Counted from the stretch's first letter, positions 35,192 through 44,329 are shown. The stretch is DNA of 64,000 bases from Erysipelotrichaceae bacterium (GCA_017428765.1 JAFRQF010000023.1:1-64000), one strand, 5' to 3'. The notes: generated from the letters alone by a model not told the origin. Made by a program: numbers and translations.

Positions 35192-38100
35192 ATGAAGAAA
35201 GCATTCCAAAACATGTTCACATTAGCACTCAGCGCCTTAATGATCATCAATATGATCCCGGGCAACATCTACGCAGAAGAAAATGAAACTCAGATAAACG
35301 AAGCGGTCCAGGAAACAATCGAAGTTTCCGGAACCAAGACAGAAGAGATCCCGACGGAGATCGCAGTACAGGAAGTACAGACTCCATCCGAAAACAAAGA
35401 AGAAGCTCCGGTCAAGGAAGAAACCAAGATCGAAGAAGTCAAAGAAGAAGCTCCGGCCGAGAACAAGACTGAAGAAGCAGTCAAGGAAGAAGCTCTTCCG
35501 GAAAACAAGATCGAAGAAGCTGTAAAAGAAGAAACTCCGGTCTTAGAGAATAAGGAAGAAAAGAAAGAAGAACTTATCCTGACGGAAGCTGCAGTCGTCA
35601 TGACAAGCGAGCCGATGGAAGCTATGAACAGCGTCATCGAAGCAGTCGAAGAAGCTCCGGCAAAAGCTGAAAAGATCAAGATCACGGTCAACTTCACGGA
35701 CATCCTCAAGACTGACGGCACGACCAAGACAGGTACTGCCTCATCCACACTTTCCAAGAACTTATCAAGCTGGAAGATCTTACAGGCCAAGTTCAACAAC
35801 CAGGTCACTTACAAAGATTTCACAGTCAAAGGCACCAAGTATCACTTCACAGGCGAATGGGCTTACGAAGACGGTTCACCGGTAAGCATCCCGATGGAAT
35901 TCAAGTATGACGATTTCAATGAAGATACGATCATCAATGTCCATCCGATCTACGAGAAGATCGAAGCCGCAAGACTCAACTTCTACAAGATCGACAATAT
36001 CTCTTACGGTTCCGGATCCTGGGCAAATACCGCCGGCTCCTTCACCACTTATACAAATACACTCAAAGCTCCGTCTGCCAAGGCACACTACCAGTTCCTG
36101 TACTGGCAGGATGGCGAGACCGGCCAGATCTACAATGCCGGCGATAAATTCTCCATCAAAGCAACGGATATCGGTGATGGCAACACGAAAGATGTAAGAC
36201 TCTATGCCACATGGCAGCCATCGATCACTCTGAGATACCACAACATCAGCGGTTCGACGATCTCCACCAAGGAAGTCTACGAAGACATCAGCGCTTACGG
36301 CTACAACGCCCCGGCAGTCAGTGGATGCAAATTCTTAGGCTGGAGCCTGACTCCGAACGGTGAAGTCCTGGCAGAAAGCACAGTCTATGGCAAGCCGGCT
36401 CTTACCGTAAACCCGGTCGCTCAGAACATCATCGATCTCTATCCGGTCTACTCCGTATCTTACAAAGTCGAACACTATACGCAGGGATTGGACGGAAGCT
36501 ACAGCTTAAGAGAAACCGAAAATATCGAAGATGCAGCTTATAACACACAGGTATACGCAGACGAAAGATCCTACGAAGGATTCTCAGTCAATAGCGATTC
36601 AATCAGATCCGGTATCGCCAAATCCGGTCTGGTCTTAAAACTCTATTACAGCAGAAACAGCTACACAGTCTCTTACGAATATGAAAACGTTCCGGCAAAT
36701 GCTCCGGCACTTCCTGAAAGCAGGACCTACTTATTCGAAGAGAACGTCAAGATCGAAAACGACGCAGCAATGAAAGGTTACAGCTTCTCAGGCTGGCAGG
36801 CAGAAGACTTCACGATGCCGGCACACAATGTCGTCATCAAGGGTTCCTTTAAAGTCAATGCCCATAAGGTCTCTTACGAATATGAAAACGCTCCGGAAAA
36901 TGCACCGGCACTTCCTGAAAACAAGGATTACGAATTCGGCGCAGAAGTAAAGGTCGCTGACGCAAAAGAGATCGAAGGCTACACTTTCCAGGGCTGGGAT
37001 ACAAAAGATTTCGCGATGCCTGATGAAGATGTCATCATCAAAGGTTCCTACAAAGTCAACTCACACAACGTCAGCTACAAAGTCGACGGAATGGACATCG
37101 AAGTTCCGGAAACGATGAGCTATGAATATGGCAAGCAAGTCAAGATCGCTGAAGATCTGAAACTCGAAGGTTACACCTTCTCAGGTTGGGACAGAAAAGA
37201 CTTCGCAATGCCTGATGAAGATGTAACGATCAACGGCTCCTTCTCCATCAACAGCTACAAAGTCTCTTACGAATACGAAAACGCTCCTGAAAACGCTCCA
37301 AAATTACCGGAAACAAGAGAATATGAATTCAACTCCGAAGTAGAAGTTGCAGCAGAAGAAAAACTCGAAGGTTACACCTTCTCAGGTTGGGACAAAGAAA
37401 ACTTCTCGATGCCGGCAGCCGATGTCATCATCAAAGGCTCCTTCGCCATCAATACCTACAATGTCAGATTCGTAAACGATGACGGTTCCTTACTCGAACT
37501 GGATGAAAAGGTAGAATACGGAAACATGGCTTCCTATGACGGACAGACTCCGGTCAAGGCAAGCGACGGCAGATACAGCTACACATTCACAGGCTGGTCA
37601 AAAGAACTCAGCGAAGTCAAAGAAGACCAGGAATATGTCGCACAGTATAAAGCAGAATTGATCCCGATCGTCTCAGAAGACAGCCCGGAAGAGTCAAAGC
37701 CTCAGTCTCCTTCCTCTCCTATCAAGATCGAAACTCCGGAAGAACCGGAAGTTGAGATCGAAGAAGCTTTGGCTCCTCTGGCTGAAGCTGAAGTCGAAGT
37801 CGAAATAAACGAGGCAGCAGCTGAGATCATCATCGAAGATGACGCAGCTCCGAAAGCTGAATTCAAGACATGGGCATTATACAATCTGATCGCAACGATC
37901 ATAACAGCTCTGACAGGCCTGTTCATGATCATCTCCTTCTTCACAAAGAAGAACGAAGACAAAGAGGAAGAAAACGAAGAAGAAAACGAAAACAGAAGAT
38001 CCAACTGGTCAAAATTCCTGGGCATCATCCCGATGGTCGCAGCCATCATCGCCTTCATCCTCACCGAAGATATGAGAAACGTGATGGTATTAAAAGATGA

Positions 38101-38218
38101 ATACACAATAGCGATGATCGTCATAGCACTGTTCGAACTGGTCCTGGCGTTCATCACAAGAAATAAGAAAGAGGAAGAAGAGGAGGAAGAAGATAAGCTG
38201 CAGTTAGTCGAAGCTTAA
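35192..38218 (+). CDS. Large surface protein with InlB-type repeats and C-terminal membrane anchor
   Basis: 1008 residues. GGGAGG precedes the ATG at 35192; the frame opens upstream, but the signal peptide begins here (MKKAFQNMFTLALSALMIIN, cut near IYAEE). Residues ~30-150 are Glu/Lys-rich imperfect repeats (EEAPVKEE, EEAVKEE). Then come Listeria-Bacteroides-type units (YTFTGW, FLYWQDGETG) and, from about 490, four near-identical repeats of 64-67 residues ending in GYTFSGWD... and DVIIKGSF. About residues 895-990 hold three hydrophobic segments with acidic/basic loops and an EEEEEEED tail. There is no LPXTG motif, so anchoring is by the membrane segments. Probably an extracellular stalk or adhesin (inference). 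Confidence 0.85.
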   Translation: MKKAFQNMFTLALSALMIINMIPGNIYAEENETQINEAVQETIEVSGTKTEEIPTEIAVQEVQTPSENKEEAPVKEETKIEEVKEEAPAENKTEEAVKEEALPENKIEEAVKEETPVLENKEEKKEELILTEAAVVMTSEPMEAMNSVIEAVEEAPAKAEKIKITVNFTDILKTDGTTKTGTASSTLSKNLSSWKILQAKFNNQVTYKDFTVKGTKYHFTGEWAYEDGSPVSIPMEFKYDDFNEDTIINVHPIYEKIEAARLNFYKIDNISYGSGSWANTAGSFTTYTNTLKAPSAKAHYQFLYWQDGETGQIYNAGDKFSIKATDIGDGNTKDVRLYATWQPSITLRYHNISGSTISTKEVYEDISAYGYNAPAVSGCKFLGWSLTPNGEVLAESTVYGKPALTVNPVAQNIIDLYPVYSVSYKVEHYTQGLDGSYSLRETENIEDAAYNTQVYADERSYEGFSVNSDSIRSGIAKSGLVLKLYYSRNSYTVSYEYENVPANAPALPESRTYLFEENVKIENDAAMKGYSFSGWQAEDFTMPAHNVVIKGSFKVNAHKVSYEYENAPENAPALPENKDYEFGAEVKVADAKEIEGYTFQGWDTKDFAMPDEDVIIKGSYKVNSHNVSYKVDGMDIEVPETMSYEYGKQVKIAEDLKLEGYTFSGWDRKDFAMPDEDVTINGSFSINSYKVSYEYENAPENAPKLPETREYEFNSEVEVAAEEKLEGYTFSGWDKENFSMPAADVIIKGSFAINTYNVRFVNDDGSLLELDEKVEYGNMASYDGQTPVKASDGRYSYTFTGWSKELSEVKEDQEYVAQYKAELIPIVSEDSPEESKPQSPSSPIKIETPEEPEVEIEEALAPLAEAEVEVEINEAAAEIIIEDDAAPKAEFKTWALYNLIATIITALTGLFMIISFFTKKNEDKEEENEEENENRRSNWSKFLGIIPMVAAIIAFILTEDMRNVMVLKDEYTIAMIVIALFELVLAFITRNKKEEEEEEEDKLQLVEA
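36662..37456 (+). repeat. Four tandem coding repeats (201, 201, 192 and 201 bases)
   Basis: Units begin at 36662, 36863, 37064 and 37256. Each encodes VSY-EYEN...LPE..., GYTFSGWD, a D-F-MP segment and VIIKGSF. Units 2 and 4 are most alike. Unit 3 has lost part of the EYENAPENAP segment. Confidence 0.85.
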
Positions 38219-38243
38219 AGTAAAAGGACATAACAAGAAACAA

Positions 38244-38267
38244 AAAGATGGTCGAAAGGCCATCTTT
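38244..38267 (+). terminator. Hairpin after the repeat protein, weak terminator
   Basis: AAAGATGGTC pairs with GGCCATCTTT around a GAAA loop (10 bp with one G-T). No T-run follows, so termination efficiency is uncertain. Confidence 0.45.
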
Positions 38268-38382
38268 AGATGTAAGAAGAAATAATCTACAAAAAACAGA
38301 TAAAAACCCTTAAAATATAGTATTTTAGACTGATTCCTATATAGCAGACCGATTATGATACGGGTGTAGGGAGGACACAAGA

Positions 38383-38682
38383 ATGAAGAAAGCATTCCAG
38401 AATATAGTCGCAGCAGTATTTGCAGTCATGATCATCATCAGCCTGGTTCCGGGAAACATCCACGCATACGAAACGGAAACAAAGGCGAATGAGGAAATTG
38501 TCGAAATCATCGAAGCTCCGGCAGATATGGAAGTAAAGTTCGAAACAGAAAAAGCAGATTCCAAGCTCATTGAAGAGATCAGATCTCCGAGAGCTGCCTA
38601 TGAGTCATGGTCGATGTTCGAACTCTTCGCGATGCTGTTCACCATCCTGTCAGGCCTGTTCATGATCCTGAAGACGGCATAG
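38383..38682 (+). CDS. Shrunken paralog of the repeat surface protein
   Basis: 99 residues. The signal peptide (MKKAFQNIVAAVFAVMIIIS... cut near IHAYE) and a 42-base stretch spanning the ribosome site and first codons (38358-38399) are identical or nearly identical to the large protein. A short acidic segment follows, then ESWSMFELFAMLFTILSGLFMILK, matching the first C-terminal membrane segment of the large protein (TWALYNLIATIITALTGLFMI). All repeats are missing. It could still make a secreted, membrane-anchored small protein, but decayed sequence downstream suggests an internally deleted duplicate. Confidence 0.65.
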   Translation: MKKAFQNIVAAVFAVMIIISLVPGNIHAYETETKANEEIVEIIEAPADMEVKFETEKADSKLIEEIRSPRAAYESWSMFELFAMLFTILSGLFMILKTA

Positions 38683-38806
38683 AAAAAACTCCCGTACGAA
38701 ACTAAAACGAATACCTGATTAAGATGAGCGCCACCGCATTGTTCAAACCTGGTCATGGCGTTCATCTCGTGAAATAGGAAAAAGAGGAAGGAAAGGAGGA
38801 AATAGT
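38683..38806 (+). pseudogene. Decayed 3' remnant of the duplicated surface-protein gene
   Basis: After the paralog's stop, the stretch GCATTGTTC...GGCGTTCATC... and a GGAAAAAGAGGAAGG purine run align with 38146-38190 of the large gene (encoding ALFELVLAFIT and the acidic tail). The frame is broken by small insertions and stops. This shows that the duplicate once extended to the full C-terminus. Confidence 0.65.
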
Positions 38807-38852
38807 AAGTTTCATTCAACTGAAACTTAAAATTGAAAAAACAATGTAAAGA

Positions 38853-38883
38853 TTAAAAGACGATACGAAAGATCGTCTTTTAA
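38853..38883 (+). terminator. Strong hairpin terminator
   Basis: A perfect 12-bp stem, TTAAAAGACGAT (38853-38864) with its complement (38872-38883), loop ACGAAAG. A further hairpin, AAGTTTCA/TGAAACTT, lies at 38807-38828. Confidence 0.75.
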
Positions 38884-38940
38884 TTTGAAATCGAATCGAC
38901 TATAATGGACTCATTAACGCAGTAATCAAAAGGTAGTGCT

Positions 38941-39489
38941 ATGAAAATCAAGAATGGACTTCGACTGATCGCGATCGGTTTTATTTTCACTTTAGTTAAC
39001 ATCAACATCACGTTTGATCAGACGCAGATCAACATCATGCCGGATTTTATCGGCTGGATCCTGATCGGTGCGGCAAGCGTGATGCTGAAAGAATATACGA
39101 AGAAGAATCCTTTCTATCTGATCGGTGCGATCCTGCTTGCCTTGTGCGATGCGGCGATCCTGGTCGTCAGACTGGTACTTCCGAAACTGGACATCAGTAT
39201 CTATGAGACGGGTGTTTCTCTGTTCTCGATCCTCTATATCTTCCTGCTGCTTAGCAAGCTTGAGAAGATCGGAAAGGATAAGGGCTACAACGATGTCAAT
39301 TCCGTGCGCATCCTCAAATATGTCTATCTGATCGTTTACCTGATCTTCCAGGCTCTGACGTTTGCGGCAGACTATCTGCCGATCAGGGTGCTTGCTGTCC
39401 TGTTCTCGATCAGCGGTATCGCTGCCTTGGTCACGGCGATCGCTACGGCCTTCGTCTTGTTCAAGATGTCGATACAGATCGACGAGTGA
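38941..39489 (+). CDS. Membrane protein of unknown function
   Basis: 182 residues with five hydrophobic segments. It starts with a short basic stretch (MKIKNGLRLIAIGFIF), and the first loop has NIMPDFIGWILIGAASVML, a pattern I associate with small uncharacterised Firmicutes membrane proteins. No catalytic motif is seen. AAAGGT precedes the ATG, and a perfect TATAAT at 38901-38906 is a likely -10 box. Monocistronic between terminators. Confidence 0.7.
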   Translation: MKIKNGLRLIAIGFIFTLVNINITFDQTQINIMPDFIGWILIGAASVMLKEYTKKNPFYLIGAILLALCDAAILVVRLVLPKLDISIYETGVSLFSILYIFLLLSKLEKIGKDKGYNDVNSVRILKYVYLIVYLIFQALTFAADYLPIRVLAVLFSISGIAALVTAIATAFVLFKMSIQIDE

Positions 39490-39497
39490 TGACTCAT

Positions 39498-39517
39498 ACC
39501 GGAGAGATCCGGTTTTT
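39498..39517 (+). terminator. Terminator
   Basis: ACCGGA (39498-39503) pairs with TCCGGT (39508-39513), loop GAGA, then five T. Confidence 0.8.
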
Positions 39518-39607
39518 CTTTTGCCGCAGGGGCATATTATAATATGGGTAAGAGTTAAGCATACAGAATATTATTTTTACGGTCTGCCTTGAATAGGGAG
39601 GTGAACG

Positions 39608-40699
39608 ATGAAAAAGATCATTTTGTCTTTGTTAAGTGTGATGATGGTCCTTTCCCTGTGTGCCTGCACAAAGAAAGAAGAACCCAAGGAAGAAGTCCCG
39701 GCGATCGCCGGCAAGACATATTACGATACTTCCGATCTGACCAAGAAGCCGTCCAAAGTCTGGTTTGGCAAAGACGGTTCATTCGTACTGACGGATGAAT
39801 ATGCCGAAGGTTTTGACGAGATGAGCGGTTCCTATGCGATGAGCGAAAACGTCGTGAAACTCAATGTGGACTCGGGCGGTGAGGGCAAATACACCCAGAT
39901 CCTGTTCGAGGTGAAAAACGACGAGACGATCGTATTGCGCACGAGCCTTTCCGGTTCCAAGAACCAGGCACTTTATTCCATTCACGAGCCGGAAGTCAGT
40001 ATCGTGACGCCTGCACCGGCTGAAACGCCGGCAACGGAAACAACGACCGGTTATAAGACCTTCTTCAATGCATCACAGAAGAAGGGCGTCTCTTATCTTC
40101 TGCTTCATGAAGACAAGTCCTTCAATCTCGTGGATACCAACGGAACGGAAACGATCGAAGTCAACGGTCTCTATGGAAAGGAAGGAGACATCTATATGTT
40201 CTCCAATTTCGATCCGTTTGAAGATGCCAAAGGATCGAAGATCTATAATTTTGAATTCAAGATCATGAACGACGATGTATTGATCCTGCAAAGAGAACTT
40301 CGCTATTCATCAGCCTACGATGTCTTCAGCATCGATGGGAAGATCCCAGTGATGGCGGCCGCGGAAGAAGATCCTTTTAAAGATGTTCATAAGACGACGA
40401 CCTGGATAAGGGAAAATACCGATGAGCTTAACGAAGCGTATCTTCCTTCGATCACGATTGCCTCGGACTATTCGTTCAAGTTCATCGAAAACTGTTACTC
40501 GGGTATGGCAGAGATCTACGGCTATTGTCAGAAGACCGATACGGGCTGGGCTTGCGATGTGCTGGATAATACCAAGATGCAGGGCTATAAGGGGGATGAT
40601 GTCGGTAAGATCGTCTTTGAGGAAAACAAAGACGGCGATCTCGTATTGAAGACGGAACTTTGCATGTCGATGGCGGGAGATCTGTTCAAGAAAAAATAA
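39608..40699 (+). CDS. Lipoprotein with three similar beta-rich modules
   Basis: 363 residues. The lipoprotein signal (MKKIILSLLSVMMVLSLCAC) ends at Cys20. Three related modules of ~100 residues follow (around 35-110, 135-230 and 255-360). Each has a Trp/Phe-rich start, a D-x-S-F strand (KDGSFVLTD, EDKSFNLVD, SDYSFKFIE), a G-x-Y/G turn and a closing LVLKT or LILQR strand. A Pro/Thr-rich linker joins modules 1 and 2. The family is not recognised. It should be anchored outside the membrane. GGGAGG precedes the ATG; TATAAT at 39538-39543 is a candidate -10. Confidence 0.72.
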   Translation: MKKIILSLLSVMMVLSLCACTKKEEPKEEVPAIAGKTYYDTSDLTKKPSKVWFGKDGSFVLTDEYAEGFDEMSGSYAMSENVVKLNVDSGGEGKYTQILFEVKNDETIVLRTSLSGSKNQALYSIHEPEVSIVTPAPAETPATETTTGYKTFFNASQKKGVSYLLLHEDKSFNLVDTNGTETIEVNGLYGKEGDIYMFSNFDPFEDAKGSKIYNFEFKIMNDDVLILQRELRYSSAYDVFSIDGKIPVMAAAEEDPFKDVHKTTTWIRENTDELNEAYLPSITIASDYSFKFIENCYSGMAEIYGYCQKTDTGWACDVLDNTKMQGYKGDDVGKIVFEENKDGDLVLKTELCMSMAGDLFKKK

Positions 40700-40720
40700 A
40701 AAAAGAGACCTTGCGGTCTC
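40690..40720 (-). terminator. Terminator of the GH3 gene
   Basis: GAGACC (40705-40710) and GGTCTC (40715-40720) form a hairpin around TTGC that overlaps the GH3 stop codon. On the minus strand a long T-rich run follows. On the plus strand no T-run is present. Confidence 0.75.
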
Positions 40721-42587
40721 AATAGCTGATGGAATATCCTCTTTCATAGGCGGTCTTTTCCGAGAAGGAATACAGGCCGTCTTTTTTGATGAGTTCCGGA
40801 ATAGCGATCGGCAGTTTTCCTTTCGGGGAGGAGTCGCCATAGATCACATACATCGCAGCGACAAGATTGGGCGGATAGGAATAATTGCCCGGTTTGAAGA
40901 TATCAAGATCTGCTGTGATGCCGGTGGCGTAGTAACAGGCGATGATCGCGTCTGCGTCATATCGCGGGATATCGTATGGCAGATGGGATGAGAGCAGGAC
41001 CGTCGGGATCTTGTTGTCTTTGCCGTAATCGATGCATCGATCGATGAAGGCGGCATCTGAGCCGTTCATATCGGCCAGTTCGTAGACGGCGGAGACAAGG
41101 ATGACCTTGTCCGTCTTTTTCAGTAAAGGCAGGACCTCTTTTCTGAACTCGCTGTCGCTTCCCGATCCGTAGGTATAGATCGTAAGATCATCTTCATCCT
41201 TCAGGATGCCTTCATTCAGCAAGAGGGTCTTTGCGTAGACGATCGAGCGGTATTGCGATGCATAAGGGACTAAGACAAGAGTCTTTTCTCCTTCTTCGAT
41301 CGGCAGGGCACCATCGTTTCTGATCAGCGTGATGGCATCTTTGGCGATGCGCATCTCTTCCTTATGGTGTTCGATGGTCCCGATGTCGAAGCTTTCATCG
41401 GCCTTTCTTTCTTCGAACAGGCCCCTGTCTTTTTTCAAAGTCAGGATGCGGCGAAGCGATTCGTTGATCCTTTCCTCTTTGATCTCTCCTTCTTTGACGA
41501 GATTGCAGATGGCGGTGATGACGTTTTGAAGTTCCTTATAGTATAAGGAAACGCTCTTCTTATCATTGACCGGTATCAGCAGCATGTCTGCCCCGGCATT
41601 GATCGCATATTTCAAGATGTCCTTCTTGCGGAAGAATCTGGCGACCGCGTCCATGGCCAGAGAGTCGGTAACGATGACTTTGTCAAAACCCAGTTCGTTT
41701 CTCAGCACATCCGTCAGGATGGTATGGGAAAGCGTCGCCGGAAGATAAATGCCGTTATGTGTCTGCGTTTCGATCAGCGGGTATTGGATGTGGGCCGTCA
41801 TGATCATGTCGCAGCCCGCTTCGATGCCGGCCTTGAAAGGCAAGAGCTCGAAGTTTCGGATCTCATCGAGACTTTTGCGGACGAGTGGCAGCGAACTGTG
41901 GGAGTCCGTGTCGGTATCTCCGTGTCCCGGGAAATGTTTGAGACAGGAGAGGATGCCCTTTTCATGCAGAGTCCCGATATAGGGCTTGCACAGATCAGCT
42001 ACCCGATCAGGATCATCGGACAAAGAGCGGATGCCGATGACCGGATTCATGGGATTGGAGTTGACGTCGACGACCGGCGCAAAGTCGGTGTTGATGCCAA
42101 GGTCTTTGAGTTCCTCACCGATGATGGAGGCGTAGGAGATGACATCGTTCACATCATCCGTTGCCGAAAGAGCCATATTGCCGCAAAGGAAGGTGCCAAA
42201 GGGGATCCTTCGCACATTGCCGCCTTCCTGATCGGCAGAGATCAGTAATGGGGCATGGCCGGCGGAAGCATTGACTTCATTGATATCGTTTATCAGTTTC
42301 AAAGCCTGGTCGGCAGATCTGATGTTTTCGGAGAAGAGGATGACACCGCCGAATCCGTTTTCCGTAAGAAGGGTCTTGAGCGCTTCATCCATTTCTATCA
42401 TGCCTTCAAAATCGCTGTCGGAAGCATAATGGGAATATCGCACAGACGGGATCAGCAGCTGGGCGGCTTTCTCACGAAGGGACATGGCATCGATCATCCG
42501 ATCGATCTCATCTTTGTTTATCGTTTTACAGGATACAAGTTGCATACACATGCAGATCAGCAAGAAGCACGAAGCGATCTTTTTCAT
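40719..42587 (-). CDS. Glycoside hydrolase family 3 lipoprotein (beta-N-acetylhexosaminidase type)
   Basis: 622 residues. A lipoprotein signal (lipobox LVSC, Cys20) puts it on the cell surface. Residues ~30-380 are the GH3 TIM barrel: ISADQEGGNVRRIP, the NagZ-type loop KHFPGHGDTDTDSH with the His/Asp general acid pair, and the nucleophile Asp in VIVTDSLAMDA. The C-terminal ~220 residues are the alpha/beta-sandwich. The KHFPGHG signature marks N-acetylglucosaminidases acting on muropeptides or chitin-type sugars, so a role in wall turnover is likely. A TAGAAT box six bases before the ATG predicts a leaderless mRNA. Confidence 0.9.
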   Translation of the reverse strand: MKKIASCFLLICMCMQLVSCKTINKDEIDRMIDAMSLREKAAQLLIPSVRYSHYASDSDFEGMIEMDEALKTLLTENGFGGVILFSENIRSADQALKLINDINEVNASAGHAPLLISADQEGGNVRRIPFGTFLCGNMALSATDDVNDVISYASIIGEELKDLGINTDFAPVVDVNSNPMNPVIGIRSLSDDPDRVADLCKPYIGTLHEKGILSCLKHFPGHGDTDTDSHSSLPLVRKSLDEIRNFELLPFKAGIEAGCDMIMTAHIQYPLIETQTHNGIYLPATLSHTILTDVLRNELGFDKVIVTDSLAMDAVARFFRKKDILKYAINAGADMLLIPVNDKKSVSLYYKELQNVITAICNLVKEGEIKEERINESLRRILTLKKDRGLFEERKADESFDIGTIEHHKEEMRIAKDAITLIRNDGALPIEEGEKTLVLVPYASQYRSIVYAKTLLLNEGILKDEDDLTIYTYGSGSDSEFRKEVLPLLKKTDKVILVSAVYELADMNGSDAAFIDRCIDYGKDNKIPTVLLSSHLPYDIPRYDADAIIACYYATGITADLDIFKPGNYSYPPNLVAAMYVIYGDSSPKGKLPIAIPELIKKDGLYSFSEKTAYERGYSISY

Positions 42588-42593
42588 ATCTTT

Positions 42594-42599
42594 ATTCTA
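42594..42599 (-). promoter_or_regulatory. -10 box of a probable leaderless GH3 mRNA
   Basis: Minus-strand TAGAAT with exactly six bases to the ATG at 42587. No ribosome site and no clear -35. Confidence 0.45.
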
Positions 42600-42600
42600 A

Positions 42601-42628
42601 CCCAAACAAAAGAAGGACATCGTCCTTC
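42601..42628 (-). terminator. Terminator of the amidohydrolase gene
   Basis: GAAGGAC and GTCCTTC (42612-42618, 42622-42628) form a 7-bp stem overlapping the stop codon, followed on the minus strand by TTTTGTTTGGG. Confidence 0.7.
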
Positions 42629-44216
42629 AGTTGTGATATACCTGTCTGCCGCCAAGATAGACTTCACTGACTTCTATCTCATGGATGTGTCTCGGGTCTG
42701 ATTTGAACGGATCTTCCTTCAGGACCGTAAAGTCGGCCAGATAGCCTTCTTTGATGCGGCCTTTGACGGATTCCTCAAAGCTTGCGTGGGCGGAAGCGAT
42801 GGTAAAGGAATCGATCGCTTCCTTTACGGAGAAGGCCTGTTCAGGAAGGTAGGGTCCCGTACCGTCGATCGAGGACCTTGTCACGGCGCATTCGATGCCG
42901 CGCAAGGCATCCGGGAGTTCGACCGGCGCATCGGAGCCGTTGGATACGCAAAGTCCGCCGTCCTTGAGCGTCTTCCAGGAATAGCTGGTGGATGCGAGGT
43001 CTTTGCCGACTCTGGCTTCCACGATGTGATTGTCGTAATCCAAGAAGATGGATTGGGCATAGATATGGACATTGAGATCGATCATGCGCTGCAGCTGATC
43101 CTTGCGGGAGATCTGGCAGTGGACGATGCCGTGTCTGTGATCTTCTCTCGGATATTCTTTGAGTGCCTTATCGATCGCATTGAGGACCTTGTCAAGGCAG
43201 GCGTCGCCGATCGCATGGACCGCTACCGACATATCGTGTCTGTTGGCATAGGAGATCATCTCATCGAATTGTTCGTCGGTAAATAAGGAGAAGCCCTGTA
43301 CGGAAGGATCATCGGCATAAGGCCTTGAAAGGTGGGCCGTGCGGCCGCCCAAGGACCCATCACCTAAAAGTTTCAAAGGTCCGATCTTGAACATCAGATC
43401 ACCTGTTCCGGTGACATTGCCGGCTTTTACGAAGCGGGAGAATTCGTCAAGGTCAGTGAAATTGGACTGTTCAAAGACACGGACGCTGAGTTTTCCTTCC
43501 TTGGCAAGCTCGGTGAATGCTTCATTGATGGTCTCAAAAGGGATCTCACGGAAGACGCAGTAATCGTCGGACTGACAGGATGTGATGCCAAAGGCATTGA
43601 GGGCCTTGGATCCGGCCAGGATCATCTGTTTGAGTTCTTCCTTGTCGGGAAGCGGGATGTATGGTTCGATGAGGTCCATGGCGTTGTCATAAAGCAGACC
43701 GTTTTCAAAATCGATGGCACCGCCCAGAGGTGCTTTTGTGTCTTTATTTATATTGGCGATCTCTAAGACTTTGGAGTTGACCACACAGCAGTGTCCGCAC
43801 GCTCTTGTCAACATGATCGGCTGCTGCTTGGACAGTGCATCGAGATCCGAGCGGTATGACATGCGTTTCACGTCTTCAAAGTAGTCCTGGTTCCATCCTC
43901 TGCCGCGGATCCAGCTGCCTTGCTTGAATTCATTCTCTTTCATGAACTGCTTCATGTAGTCCATCATGCCGGAAAGGGAAGAAGTGTGTTCGGCAAGTCT
44001 TGCCATGCGCAAAGACTGGCCGAAATTGAGCAGATGCATATGGGAATCGTTGAATCCGGCACAGACGAATTGTCTGTTCAGGTCAACTTTTTCAAAGTCG
44101 CCTGTTTCCGGTATTTCATCGTAAAAGACTTTTTCGATCCTGTCGCCGTTTACCAGAAAGCCTTTCGCAAAGCCTTCGCCGGTGTAGATCGTCGCATTAT
44201 GATACAGAGTTTTCAT
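42627..44216 (-). CDS. Amidohydrolase family protein (YtcJ-like, Amidohydro_3)
   Basis: 529 residues. Typical YtcJ features are the metal motif FNDSHMHLLNFG, RGRGWNQDYF, a central LLGDGSLGGRTAHLSRPY, HAIGDACLDKVL, the HRHGIVHCQ metal His, and SNGSDAPVE with the catalytic Asp. Members hydrolyse C-N bonds in varied amides and carbamates. The substrate is unknown. No signal peptide. AGGAG precedes the ATG. It is divergent from the oligopeptide transport operon, with which it may share control through the palindrome at 44260. Confidence 0.9.
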   Translation of the reverse strand: MKTLYHNATIYTGEGFAKGFLVNGDRIEKVFYDEIPETGDFEKVDLNRQFVCAGFNDSHMHLLNFGQSLRMARLAEHTSSLSGMMDYMKQFMKENEFKQGSWIRGRGWNQDYFEDVKRMSYRSDLDALSKQQPIMLTRACGHCCVVNSKVLEIANINKDTKAPLGGAIDFENGLLYDNAMDLIEPYIPLPDKEELKQMILAGSKALNAFGITSCQSDDYCVFREIPFETINEAFTELAKEGKLSVRVFEQSNFTDLDEFSRFVKAGNVTGTGDLMFKIGPLKLLGDGSLGGRTAHLSRPYADDPSVQGFSLFTDEQFDEMISYANRHDMSVAVHAIGDACLDKVLNAIDKALKEYPREDHRHGIVHCQISRKDQLQRMIDLNVHIYAQSIFLDYDNHIVEARVGKDLASTSYSWKTLKDGGLCVSNGSDAPVELPDALRGIECAVTRSSIDGTGPYLPEQAFSVKEAIDSFTIASAHASFEESVKGRIKEGYLADFTVLKEDPFKSDPRHIHEIEVSEVYLGGRQVYHN

Positions 44217-44259
44217 AAGGTGTTCTCCTATTCATTATTATCATACATGAAAAAATAAA

Positions 44260-44273
44260 TGAAAATATTTTCA
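44260..44273. promoter_or_regulatory. Palindrome between the amidohydrolase and opp genes
   Basis: TGAAAATATTTTCA is a perfect 14-base palindrome midway between two divergent promoters. It could be an operator. In such AT-rich DNA a chance palindrome is also possible. Confidence 0.35.
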
Positions 44274-44300
44274 TAAATTGTAAAACGATTACATTTTTTA

Positions 44301-44329
44301 TTGACACGGGTTTTCAATTGCATTAATAT
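44301..44329 (+). promoter_or_regulatory. opp operon promoter
   Basis: TTGACA (44301-44306), a 17-base spacer and TAATAT (44324-44329). Confidence 0.78.

Noticed and set aside
41724-42248. ORF of 174 codons antisense to the GH3 gene
   Set aside because: It is a shadow of a strongly supported gene and has no ribosome site or recognisable motif.
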